Below are positions 15,092 through 22,560 of a stretch of 64,000 bases of DNA, one piece after another. Both the position numbers and the translations under genes were made by a program. Position 1 is the stretch's first letter. Every line of letters begins with the position of its first letter. This stretch comes from an uncultured Prevotellaceae bacterium. Lineage in GTDB: Bacteria > Bacteroidota > Bacteroidia > Bacteroidales > Bacteroidaceae. Location: positions 1 through 64,000 of the forward strand of contig CACXIP010000004.1 in assembly GCA_902767775.1 (NCBI GenBank). The letters are read 5' to 3'. The notes under the pieces are model-generated. The model saw only the letters and a list, made by a program, of their open reading frames with translations. It made no database searches and was not told the origin of the DNA.

Positions 15092-17353
15092 GTGTTTGCC
15101 GATGTGATTCTTCCCCTTCCTTTGGAGGGCCTTTTCACCTACGAGGTGCCCGACAGCCTTGCGCAGGACGTGAGGGAAGGCATGCGCGTTGTCGTGCCTC
15201 TGGGGAGGAGCAAGACCTATATCGGCATCGTGGCAGAGGTGCACGACAGGAAGCCCGACTTCACCACACGCAGCATCATATCCCTTGACAGCAACCCCGT
15301 GCTGCTGCCCACCCAACTGGAACTGTGGCGGTGGATAGCCGATTACTATATGTCGCCCATTGGCGAGGTGATGAATGCCGCCCTGCCCGCCGGACTGCGT
15401 GACGACGACTACCATCCGCGCTACGAGACATGTGTCACGCTCACCCCCACCTACCGCAATGAGCAGGCCATGCATGTGGCGCTCAACATCCTGGCGCGCT
15501 CTCCCATGCAGCAGAAGGTGCTCATCGATTTCCTCACCCTGTCGCACTATGATATGATGGAGGGGGAGACATGCCGCGAGGAAATCGTGGAGGTGTCGCG
15601 CGACGAACTCATCAACTACTCACACTGCAAGACCCAGCATGTGCGGGCACTTGTCGACCGCAACATGCTCATGCTCTACCAGCGTGAGGTGGGACGGCTC
15701 AACCAGGGAGGAGAGCCGCATCCCGAACACATCAAGAAACTCAACGTACCGCAGACAGAGGCATACAACGGCATCCTCTTCGCCATGCTCCGCAAGAACG
15801 TGGTGCTTCTCCACGGTGTCACATCGAGCGGGAAAACGGAAATCTACATCCACCTCATCCAAAAGATGCTCGACGAGCACAAACAGGTGCTCTACCTCCT
15901 GCCCGAGATAGCCCTCACCGTGCAGATGACGCAGCGCCTGCGCAGGGTTTTCGGACGGCGGTTGGGCATCTACCATTCGAAATACAGCGATGATGAGCGG
16001 GTGGAGATATGGCGCAAGCAGATGTCGGACAACCCCTACGACGTGGTGCTGGGGGCGAGGAGCGCCGTCTTTCTGCCGTTTCAGCGCCTCGGACTGGTCA
16101 TCGTAGACGAGGAGCATGAGACCTCCTTCAAGCAGCAGGACCCCGCACCGCGCTATCATGCCCGCTCGGTGGCGATAATGATGGCGGCGAAGGCAGGCGC
16201 CAAGACCGTGCTCGGTACGGCGACCCCATCGATAGAGAGTTACCACAACGCCGTGACGGGTAAATACGGCCATGTCACCCTCACCACCCGTTTTTCAGAG
16301 ATACAGTTGCCGAAAATCGAAGTGGTGGACATAGCCGACCTGCAGCGGCGGAAGATGATGAGCGGTCCCTTCTCACCGCCATTGCTCGCCGCCGTCCGCG
16401 AGGCGTTGGAGGCAGGCGGACAGGCCATCCTCTTCCAAAACCGGCGTGGTTTTGCACCGATGGTGGAGTGCAAGGTATGCGGATGGGTGCCCCGTTGCCA
16501 GAACTGCGACGTGTCGCTCACCCTCCACAAGACGATGAACGTGCTCACCTGCCACTACTGCGGATATACCTACACCGTGCCCTCGCAGTGCCCATGCTGT
16601 GAGAGCAAGGAGGTGATTGGACGGGGCTTTGGCACCGAACGGGTAGAGGACGACATCAGCGCCATCTTCCCTGAGGCACGCATCGCCCGCATGGACCTCG
16701 ACACCACCCACAGCCGTTCCGCCTACTCGCGTATCATCAACGACTTCTCGGAGCAGCGCACCAACCTGCTTATCGGTACGCAGATGGTGACCAAGGGGCT
16801 TGACTTCGACCATGTCAGTGTGGTGGGCATCCTCAATGCCGACAGCATGCTCCACTATCCCGACTTCCGGGCTGCCGAGCATGCCTTCATGATGATGGCG
16901 CAGGTGAGCGGCAGGGCAGGGCGCAAAGGCAAGCAAGGGCGTGTCATCCTGCAGACGAAATCGCCCGACCACCCGATTATCCGTCAGGTGGTGGACAACG
17001 ACTATGAGGGGATGTATCATGATGTGATGGAAGAGCGGGAGACGTTTTGCTACCCGCCCTACTGCCATGTCGTATATGTCTATGTGAAGCACCGCAATGA
17101 GGCAACGGCGGATTCGGCAGCCATCCTCCTTGGCAGTTATCTGCGCCAGGTGTTCGCCCACCGTGTGCTGGGACCTGACCGGCCTGCGGTGGCACGTGTG
17201 AAAACCCTTTCCATCCGCAAACTTGTCGTCAAGTTGGAGACGGGCGTCAGCCTCCGTCAGGCAAAGGCAGCTCTCCGCCATGCGCAATCGCTTGTCATGG
17301 CCGATAAGCGCTATGCCTCCCTCCAGATTTATTTCGATGTCGACCCGCTGTAG
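15092..17353 (+). CDS. priA: Primosomal protein N' (replication restart helicase PriA)
   Basis: This 753-residue protein matches PriA, the 3'-5' helicase that reloads the replisome at stalled forks. The N-terminal DNA-binding domain (FADVILPLPLEGLFTYEVP) is followed by the helicase core: Walker A GVTSSGKTEIY near residue 242, DEEH box with EHETSFKQQD, and GTATPS. The zinc-binding insert near residues 459-500 has CKVCGW, CQNCD, CHYCG and CPCC. The C-terminal domain is complete. The reading frame opens at a GTG (15092), without a visible upstream ATG; a heptad repeat abuts it. Length is normal. Confidence 0.96.
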   Translation: MFADVILPLPLEGLFTYEVPDSLAQDVREGMRVVVPLGRSKTYIGIVAEVHDRKPDFTTRSIISLDSNPVLLPTQLELWRWIADYYMSPIGEVMNAALPAGLRDDDYHPRYETCVTLTPTYRNEQAMHVALNILARSPMQQKVLIDFLTLSHYDMMEGETCREEIVEVSRDELINYSHCKTQHVRALVDRNMLMLYQREVGRLNQGGEPHPEHIKKLNVPQTEAYNGILFAMLRKNVVLLHGVTSSGKTEIYIHLIQKMLDEHKQVLYLLPEIALTVQMTQRLRRVFGRRLGIYHSKYSDDERVEIWRKQMSDNPYDVVLGARSAVFLPFQRLGLVIVDEEHETSFKQQDPAPRYHARSVAIMMAAKAGAKTVLGTATPSIESYHNAVTGKYGHVTLTTRFSEIQLPKIEVVDIADLQRRKMMSGPFSPPLLAAVREALEAGGQAILFQNRRGFAPMVECKVCGWVPRCQNCDVSLTLHKTMNVLTCHYCGYTYTVPSQCPCCESKEVIGRGFGTERVEDDISAIFPEARIARMDLDTTHSRSAYSRIINDFSEQRTNLLIGTQMVTKGLDFDHVSVVGILNADSMLHYPDFRAAEHAFMMMAQVSGRAGRKGKQGRVILQTKSPDHPIIRQVVDNDYEGMYHDVMEERETFCYPPYCHVVYVYVKHRNEATADSAAILLGSYLRQVFAHRVLGPDRPAVARVKTLSIRKLVVKLETGVSLRQAKAALRHAQSLVMADKRYASLQIYFDVDPL

Positions 17354-17487
17354 TTTTTGTTCGACAAGTCTGACTACTTTTTGACATAAAATTCATAATC
17401 TGTTCCCTAAAAGTTTACGTATTTGCTTTTTTTTCAGCGTTTTTGAATATTTTTGTGAAATTTTATGCACGGTATGAAAAAAAATAT
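17354..17487. other. AT-rich spacer after priA
   Basis: Includes a degenerate two-unit TCGACAAG/TCTGAC repeat at 17361-17375 and AT-rich DNA, then the first -7-like box at 17488. No gene was seen. Confidence 0.5.
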
Positions 17488-17720
17488 TATCTTTGCTGCG
17501 CGAAGATAGGCTGCACCTCAGGAAAGCAAGCAAATGGCTTTGCTTCCATTTCCGTTCGGTTTGCACTATTTTTGCCTCGGCGAAGATAGGCTGCACCTCA
17601 GGAAAGTAAGCAAATGGCTTTGCTTCTATTTCCATTCGGTTTGCACTATTTTTGCTGCGCGAAGATAGGCTTCACCTCAGGAAAGCAAGCAAATGGCTTT
17701 GCTTCCATTTCCTCTTGTAA
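17488..17720 (+). repeat. Three tandem 80-bp promoter-like repeats
   Basis: The segment CGAAGATAGGCTGCACCTCA begins at 17501, 17581 and 17660 (third with TTCACC), so the period is 79-80 bp. Each unit has AAGCAAA-TGGC-TTTGCTT, a perfect 7-bp hairpin. Just before each unit is a -7-type box: TATCTTTG (17488-17495), TATTTTTG (17567-17574), TATTTTTG (17647-17654). This gives three promoter-like boxes in tandem upstream of the large gene at 17819; the last would yield a leader of about 160 nt. Confidence 0.85.
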
Positions 17721-17818
17721 TGCGCTGTCTTGGCACCAAAAAAGGTCATAACGACGCTGTGAAAGCGTCCCCCCTGTTTTTACCTGAGTAAAAATTATTA
17801 ACTAAATATCTGAGAATT

Positions 17819-20800
17819 ATGAATCAAAAATTACGTTTTTTCTTCACGATGCTACTATTGTCGGTAGTAAGCGTGGGGTTTGCTGGGTCTATTACCTTTG
17901 GTGAATTAGGCTTGGAAAATGATGTGCAATACTCTGATCCATTTGATGGTGGAGACTTCACTGTGACATTCGCAGGAGGTGCAAATGATGGCAAGTATTA
18001 CAATACAGGTAGTGGTATTCGTGTATATGGTAATGGAACAATGACCATAGCAGCAAAGGAAGGTAACGTTACTAGTATTACAATTACTTATGATGGAAAT
18101 AATAAACCCAGTTCAGACAATGTGGTAAATGTTGGAACATACTCATCGAGTACAGGTATGTGGACCGGGGGAGCAAGTTCTGTTGTATTCACTCGTCCAT
18201 CAGGTAGTGGCCATTGGAGAGTACAAAAAATTGAGGTGACAGTTTCGACAGGATCAGTCAAGCAAGATGCTGGTTTATCCTTCGGCTCAAATACCTCATT
18301 TACAGTTGAAGTTGGAGCAGACTTTACAGCACCAACATTAACAAACCCCAATAACCTTGAGGTAACCTATTCCTCATCTGATGAAGATATCGCTCTCGTT
18401 GACGAGACCACAGGTGAAGTGGTTCTTGGAGAAAAATTAGGAACTGCAACCATCACAGCTTCTTCAGCAGAAACAGATGACTTTTATGCAGGAAGAGCCT
18501 CTTATACAATTACCCTGAAGGCTGCTCCTGTTACAAAATCATTCCCCTGGTCAGAGGATTTCAGCAGCAACAGCCTAGAGGGATATGATATTAATGGTAA
18601 TACAAGTATACAAAATGAAAAACTTGCAGATGGCGAAGTTCCTGAATTGATGATTGGTAAGAGCGGTGGCTCATTCTCCGTTATCATAAACATGAATGGC
18701 AATCATGGAGATATGATGTTGACATTTAAAGCCAATGCCAAGAGAGTCACTGTTGATGTTGAAGGTGGAGAAAGAGGCACACTTAATTATGATACCGAAA
18801 CCAAGTTGTATTCCACCCGCATCACCGTGACAGAAGGAACACAAAAACTGACATTGACCTTCTCCAATTCACAGTCAAGTAATGTCCGTGTAGATGATTT
18901 CTTGCTAGAAAAGGCAAAAATCACCCCGAAACTATCTTTCGATGAAACAGTATTCAATGCTGAACCAGGTGCTACTTTTGAAGCTCCTCAATTGGTTAAC
19001 TTAAATGAAGTAAGCCCAGTGACTTATTCGTCAAGTGACGAAAGCCTCGCTACTGTGAATGCTTCAACAGGTGAAGTGACTATTGGTAGTAATGAAGGTT
19101 CTGTGACCATCACCGCCTCCTTCGCAGGTAATGAGACTTATTATGCTGCCAGCGCTTCCTATACAATTCAAATCGGTACTCCTCATGGCACAGCAGAGAA
19201 TCCCTACACCGTGGCAGAAGCTCGTGCCGCCATTGATGCAGGTACTGGTGTAGAAGGTGTTTATGCTACTGGTATCGTATCTGAGATTGTCACTGCTTAT
19301 AGCTCTGAATATGGAAATATATCCTATAATATTTCAGATGACGGCACCACTACTGCAGTTCAGCTCCAAGCTTTCCGTGGAAAGAGCTATAATGGAGTAG
19401 ACTTCACTTCTGAAGATGATATCAAGGTGGGTGACGTGGTTGTGATATATGGTAATTTGAAAAAATATAACACAACATACGAGTTTGATGCCAATAATCA
19501 ACTTGTCTCGCTTGAGCGTCCAGTAGTTCCAACTATCTCAGTTGAAGAAGAATTGGAGTTGGCTTATGACGCAACCTCTGGTGAGATAGAGTACACCATC
19601 GAAAATCCTGTGGAAGGCAAGTCTCTGACTGCTGAGACAACAGCCGAATGGATTTCTGACATCACTGTGGGTGCTGAATCGGTGACATTTACGACCACAG
19701 TTAATGAAAGCGATGCAGACCGCACAGCCACCATCACCTTGGCTTATGATGGTGCTGTCTCAAAGACCGTGACTGTTACACAAAAACGTTATGTTGCACC
19801 TGTCGAAACAAAGACTTATGCAAAGGTGACCAGTACAGCTGACATTACTGATGGCAACTACCTCATAGTTTATGAGGAAGGAAGTGTGGCATTCGACGGC
19901 GGTCTTGAAACATTGGATGCTGTTGGCAATACAATTGAAGTGATTTTAAATAATGGAAAGACAGAAGCACCTGAAAATGCCGCATTTACAATAGATGTAA
20001 CTAATGGAACAATTAAGAGTGCGTCAGGTTATTATATTGGATGGGATAAAGAGAAAAATGGTTTGTCTGCCAGTGCTACTGAACCATTTACAAACACCAT
20101 ATCCTATGATGCTGACAAAAAGATAGCAGTAATACAATCATCTACCAGTGCCTATTTGCAATACAATAATGATAACGGTCAGAAACGTTTCCGTTATTTT
20201 GCCTCAGGCAGCCAGAAAGCCATCCAGCTTTACAAGGAAGTGAAAGATGAACCCTACACTCTCCCCATCTCCTCTGCTGCTACTGACGGCACTTCCTTCT
20301 TTGCCACTATGGCGAATATCGGTAAGGGTAACTTTATCGTGCCTGATGGTGTGAAAGTGTCCACCGTGGAAGTCAATGATAAGGGTAAAATTATTATGAG
20401 TGAAGTAGGTCCTGTGATTCCAGGAAGCAAGGCATATCTTGTGGAGGCTTCCGAAGCCAAAGAATATACATTCGCCGTTACCACCGAAGAGCCTTCTGAC
20501 GTAACACTTGGTCTTCTTGAAGATAACATGCTCTATCCCTCAGTGAAGGGTGCTCAGACCTCAATAGTGCCTTACGGCATTGGTGAAGATAGTGATTACA
20601 CCTTCTACAAACTTGCCAATGGCAAGAAGGCCAACAGCGTAGGCTTCTATTACGGAAAAGAATATGGCGAACCCTTCGAGTCGACGAAAGAGAACGGTGC
20701 ATTCCTCGCAGTGCCAAAGGACACCTATGACCCCAGCGCAAGTGCTAATCCGGGAGTTATCCTCATTAATCCAGACGATGATGTTGACGGCATCCAGGGC

Positions 20801-20917
20801 ATCAGCACCTCTGAACTGAAGAATGCTGAGGTTTACACCCTCACCGGCGTGCGTGTACAGGGCAACCTGCAGAAGGGCATCTACATCGTCAACGGACGCA
20901 AGCAGGTGATTAAGTAG
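17819..20917 (+). CDS. Large multidomain secreted protein, putative T9SS cargo
   Basis: This 1032-residue protein has a signal peptide (about residues 1-22, ...SVVSVGFAGS). Two Ig-like segments with SSSDE(D/S)IALVDETTGEVVLG and SSSDESLATVNASTGEVTIG are visible (about 150-235 and 375-455). Residues about 460-575 (GTAENPYTVAEARAAID...GDVVVIYGNLKKYN) look like an OB-fold DUF6359 domain. Next is a BACON-like domain (about 578-660, VEEELELAYDATSGEIEYTI...VTVTQKR). A further beta domain follows, and the end (VYTLTGVRVQGNLQKGIYIV, then NGRKQVIK) is a T9SS type A sorting domain. No catalytic domain was recognised; a surface adhesin or glycan-binding role is inference. It is followed by a small YIKP peptide gene. 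Confidence 0.85.
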   Translation: MNQKLRFFFTMLLLSVVSVGFAGSITFGELGLENDVQYSDPFDGGDFTVTFAGGANDGKYYNTGSGIRVYGNGTMTIAAKEGNVTSITITYDGNNKPSSDNVVNVGTYSSSTGMWTGGASSVVFTRPSGSGHWRVQKIEVTVSTGSVKQDAGLSFGSNTSFTVEVGADFTAPTLTNPNNLEVTYSSSDEDIALVDETTGEVVLGEKLGTATITASSAETDDFYAGRASYTITLKAAPVTKSFPWSEDFSSNSLEGYDINGNTSIQNEKLADGEVPELMIGKSGGSFSVIINMNGNHGDMMLTFKANAKRVTVDVEGGERGTLNYDTETKLYSTRITVTEGTQKLTLTFSNSQSSNVRVDDFLLEKAKITPKLSFDETVFNAEPGATFEAPQLVNLNEVSPVTYSSSDESLATVNASTGEVTIGSNEGSVTITASFAGNETYYAASASYTIQIGTPHGTAENPYTVAEARAAIDAGTGVEGVYATGIVSEIVTAYSSEYGNISYNISDDGTTTAVQLQAFRGKSYNGVDFTSEDDIKVGDVVVIYGNLKKYNTTYEFDANNQLVSLERPVVPTISVEEELELAYDATSGEIEYTIENPVEGKSLTAETTAEWISDITVGAESVTFTTTVNESDADRTATITLAYDGAVSKTVTVTQKRYVAPVETKTYAKVTSTADITDGNYLIVYEEGSVAFDGGLETLDAVGNTIEVILNNGKTEAPENAAFTIDVTNGTIKSASGYYIGWDKEKNGLSASATEPFTNTISYDADKKIAVIQSSTSAYLQYNNDNGQKRFRYFASGSQKAIQLYKEVKDEPYTLPISSAATDGTSFFATMANIGKGNFIVPDGVKVSTVEVNDKGKIIMSEVGPVIPGSKAYLVEASEAKEYTFAVTTEEPSDVTLGLLEDNMLYPSVKGAQTSIVPYGIGEDSDYTFYKLANGKKANSVGFYYGKEYGEPFESTKENGAFLAVPKDTYDPSASANPGVILINPDDDVDGIQGISTSELKNAEVYTLTGVRVQGNLQKGIYIVNGRKQVIK

Positions 20918-20962
20918 GGTTAAGAAAATTCAAAACAAAAGGTCACATAACTATTGAACATT

Positions 20963-21133
20963 ATGAGAGAATACATCAAACCACAGACAGAGATCGTAGC
21001 ATCGGATATGCCTATTATGGCTGCCGGAATGTCTGGACTCAACACTGAGGTGGGTACCGGTGAGTTCGCCAACACCACCGATTTCGAGAGCGATCTCCAA
21101 CAAGTTGAGAAAAAATCTCTTTGGGAGGACTAA
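20963..21133 (+). CDS. Small YIKP peptide, second copy
   Basis: A 56-residue frame beginning MREYIKPQTEIVASDMPIMA, with a small Ala-Gly-Met-Ser-Gly segment and an acidic C-terminal half (ending KKSLWED). It starts 45 bp after the second large secreted protein and ends before a strong terminator, so it belongs to that transcript. The first 13 residues align with the peptide at 6484-6657. The M-A-A-G-M-S-G segment is reminiscent of double-Gly-type leader ends in peptide precursors, but no processing enzyme is nearby. Function unknown. Confidence 0.75.
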   Translation: MREYIKPQTEIVASDMPIMAAGMSGLNTEVGTGEFANTTDFESDLQQVEKKSLWED

Positions 21134-21173
21134 CATCCCTTCATCCCTCTTGGTGAAGAGGGCCTGACAATAA

Positions 21174-21213
21174 CGGGGCGAGCACCACAGCGGTGACTCG
21201 CCCCGATTATTTT
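21174..21213 (+). terminator. Rho-independent terminator after YIKP peptide
   Basis: CGGGGCGAG(C)ACC and GGTGACTCGCCCCG form a long GC stem around ACAGC, followed by ATTATTTT. It ends the transcript of the large secreted protein and its peptide. Confidence 0.85.
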
Positions 21214-21215
21214 GT

Positions 21216-21243
21216 AGGACAAGTCGGACGGGTCGGGCAACCG
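21216..21243 (-). repeat. 9-bp repeat, TCYGACRRG family (reverse, degenerate)
   Basis: AGGACAAGTCGGACGGGTCG is three 9-bp units read on the opposite strand. It is almost identical to the array at 45178-45200. Confidence 0.65.
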
Positions 21244-21267
21244 ACAATGTTAAAAATGGTGAAAATG

Positions 21268-21298
21268 TTGCTTGTTCGTGCAAAACGGATTACCTTTG
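21268..21298 (+). promoter_or_regulatory. tRNA-Leu promoter
   Basis: TTGC at 21268-21271 and TACCTTTG at 21291-21298 are 19 bp apart, close to the Bacteroidota consensus, and lie about 70 bp before the tRNA. Confidence 0.6.
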
Positions 21299-21365
21299 CA
21301 CAACTATGCGGATACCGCTGGCTGTCATGGGCATCCTCCCATTGATTGGCCAGTCCGCCACACCA

Positions 21366-21451
21366 GCCGCAATGGTGGAATTGGTAGACACGAGGGACTT
21401 AAAATCCCTTGGCCAGGAATGGCCGTGCGGGTTCGAGTCCCGCTCGCGGCA
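21366..21451 (+). tRNA. tRNA-Leu (UAA)
   Basis: An 86-nt class II tRNA: D arm with TGGTGGAATTGGTAGACAC, anticodon loop CTTAAAA (anticodon UAA), long variable arm, T arm GGGTTCGAGTCCC, and acceptor arms GCCGC/GCGGC. One A-C mismatch is present in the acceptor stem. CCA is not encoded. Confidence 0.95.
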
Positions 21452-21470
21452 CTTTTTATTACCTCCCCCT

Positions 21471-22466
21471 ATGAGACACTTTCCCTACATATTGTTCATG
21501 GCGATGCTGTGTGTGGCATGCGGCGTGGACAGCGGTCATTTTAAACTTTCCGGACGGTTTCTCAACATGAATCAGGGCGAGTTTTACATCTATAGTCCTG
21601 ATGGAAAGATTGATGGCATCGACACCATCAAAGTGGTGGGCGGCCGTTTCACTTTTGAAAGGCCTTGTGAGCGTCCCGCCTTGATGATGCTCGTCTTCCC
21701 CAATTTCTCTGAGCAGCCCATCTTTGCCGAACCCGGTAAGAGCGTGGATATCAAGGCAGATGCATCGCACATGAAGGAGATGGAGGTGAAGGGCACCAAA
21801 GCCAACGAGCAGATGACGGCATTCAGGCGACAGGCTGCATCGGCATCGCCTCCGGAAATCATCAAGATGGCGGAGGAGTTCATCAATGAGCACCCAGATT
21901 CGCCTGTGGGTATGTATCTCCTGAGAAAATATTTCGTGCAGGGCATAACGCCTGATTACAAGCGTGCCGCCATCCTGGCGGAGAAAATGCTGGAGAAGCA
22001 ACCCAAAAACGGAGAGCTTATCATCCTTGCGAGACAGTTGGAGCAGTTGAAAAACGGCATGGTGGGCACGAAAGCGCCCCGTTTCAGCGGTTCACGCTTA
22101 GGAGGCGGTTCGGTGACGGAGGCCGACCTGGGCGACGACATCGCCGTGGTCAGCACCTGGAGCAGTTGGAGCTACGAGAGCATGGAGATGCAGCGGCAGT
22201 TGCGCCGCAAGGCTAAGGCATCAGGAGGGCGTATCCGACTGGTGGGCATCTGTCTTGATGCCGACAAGAAGGCATGTGAGCGGGTAGTGGAGCGCGACAC
22301 GCTCGACACCTATCCCATCATCTTCGACGGTCAACTTTTCGAGTGTCCCGCCATGAAGCAGATGGGACTTTCCACCGTACCCGACAATGTGGTGTATCAC
22401 CATGGCAAAATAGTGGCGAAGGGCCTGAACCTCAATGAACTCAAGCAGAAACTGGATGAGTTGTGA
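21471..22466 (+). CDS. DUF4369/TlpA-like lipoprotein without CXXC
   Basis: This 331-residue lipoprotein starts MRHFPYILFMAMLCVACGVD, with the lipobox VACG. Residues about 20-120 fit a DUF4369 domain (FKLSGRFLNMNQGEFYIYSP...). The C-terminal half has a thioredoxin-like layout: VGTKAPRFSG, then VVSTWSSWSYESMEMQ where TlpA proteins have WCxxC, and TVPDNVV as the cis-Pro loop. Both active-site cysteines are missing, so it cannot be a normal thiol reductase. An open frame extends upstream to 21306, but that part is the translated tRNA-Leu (MVELVDTRDLKSLG), so ATG 21471 is the true start. Confidence 0.85.
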   Translation: MRHFPYILFMAMLCVACGVDSGHFKLSGRFLNMNQGEFYIYSPDGKIDGIDTIKVVGGRFTFERPCERPALMMLVFPNFSEQPIFAEPGKSVDIKADASHMKEMEVKGTKANEQMTAFRRQAASASPPEIIKMAEEFINEHPDSPVGMYLLRKYFVQGITPDYKRAAILAEKMLEKQPKNGELIILARQLEQLKNGMVGTKAPRFSGSRLGGGSVTEADLGDDIAVVSTWSSWSYESMEMQRQLRRKAKASGGRIRLVGICLDADKKACERVVERDTLDTYPIIFDGQLFECPAMKQMGLSTVPDNVVYHHGKIVAKGLNLNELKQKLDEL

Positions 22467-22505
22467 GAGGTGAGAGGTGAGAAGTGAGAGGTAAGAGGTG
22501 AGAGG
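22463..22505 (+). repeat. 7-bp tandem repeat, GTGAGAG family
   Basis: Six heptads: GTGAGAG, GTGAGAG, GTGAGAA, GTGAGAG, GTAAGAG, GTGAGAG. They begin at the stop codon of the preceding lipoprotein gene. Confidence 0.85.
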
Positions 22506-22540
22506 GCGGACGTGTCGGACGAGTCGGACATGTCGGACAA
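22506..22540 (-). repeat. 9-bp repeat, TCYGACRRG family (reverse)
   Basis: GCGGACGTG, TCGGACGAG, TCGGACATG, TCGGAC: four units at 9-bp spacing, opposite orientation to the arrays in gldL. It lies 20 bp before the yifB start. Confidence 0.8.
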
Positions 22541-22560
22541 AATACATAAAAGAATAAAAG

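Noticed and set aside
17393-17635. Minus-strand frame of 80 residues over the 80-bp repeats
   Set aside because: It is the translation of the repeat itself, with no start context or family features.
21306-21470. N-terminal extension of the TlpA-like lipoprotein
   Set aside because: It is the translation of tRNA-Leu and its flank; the lipoprotein signal starts at 21471.
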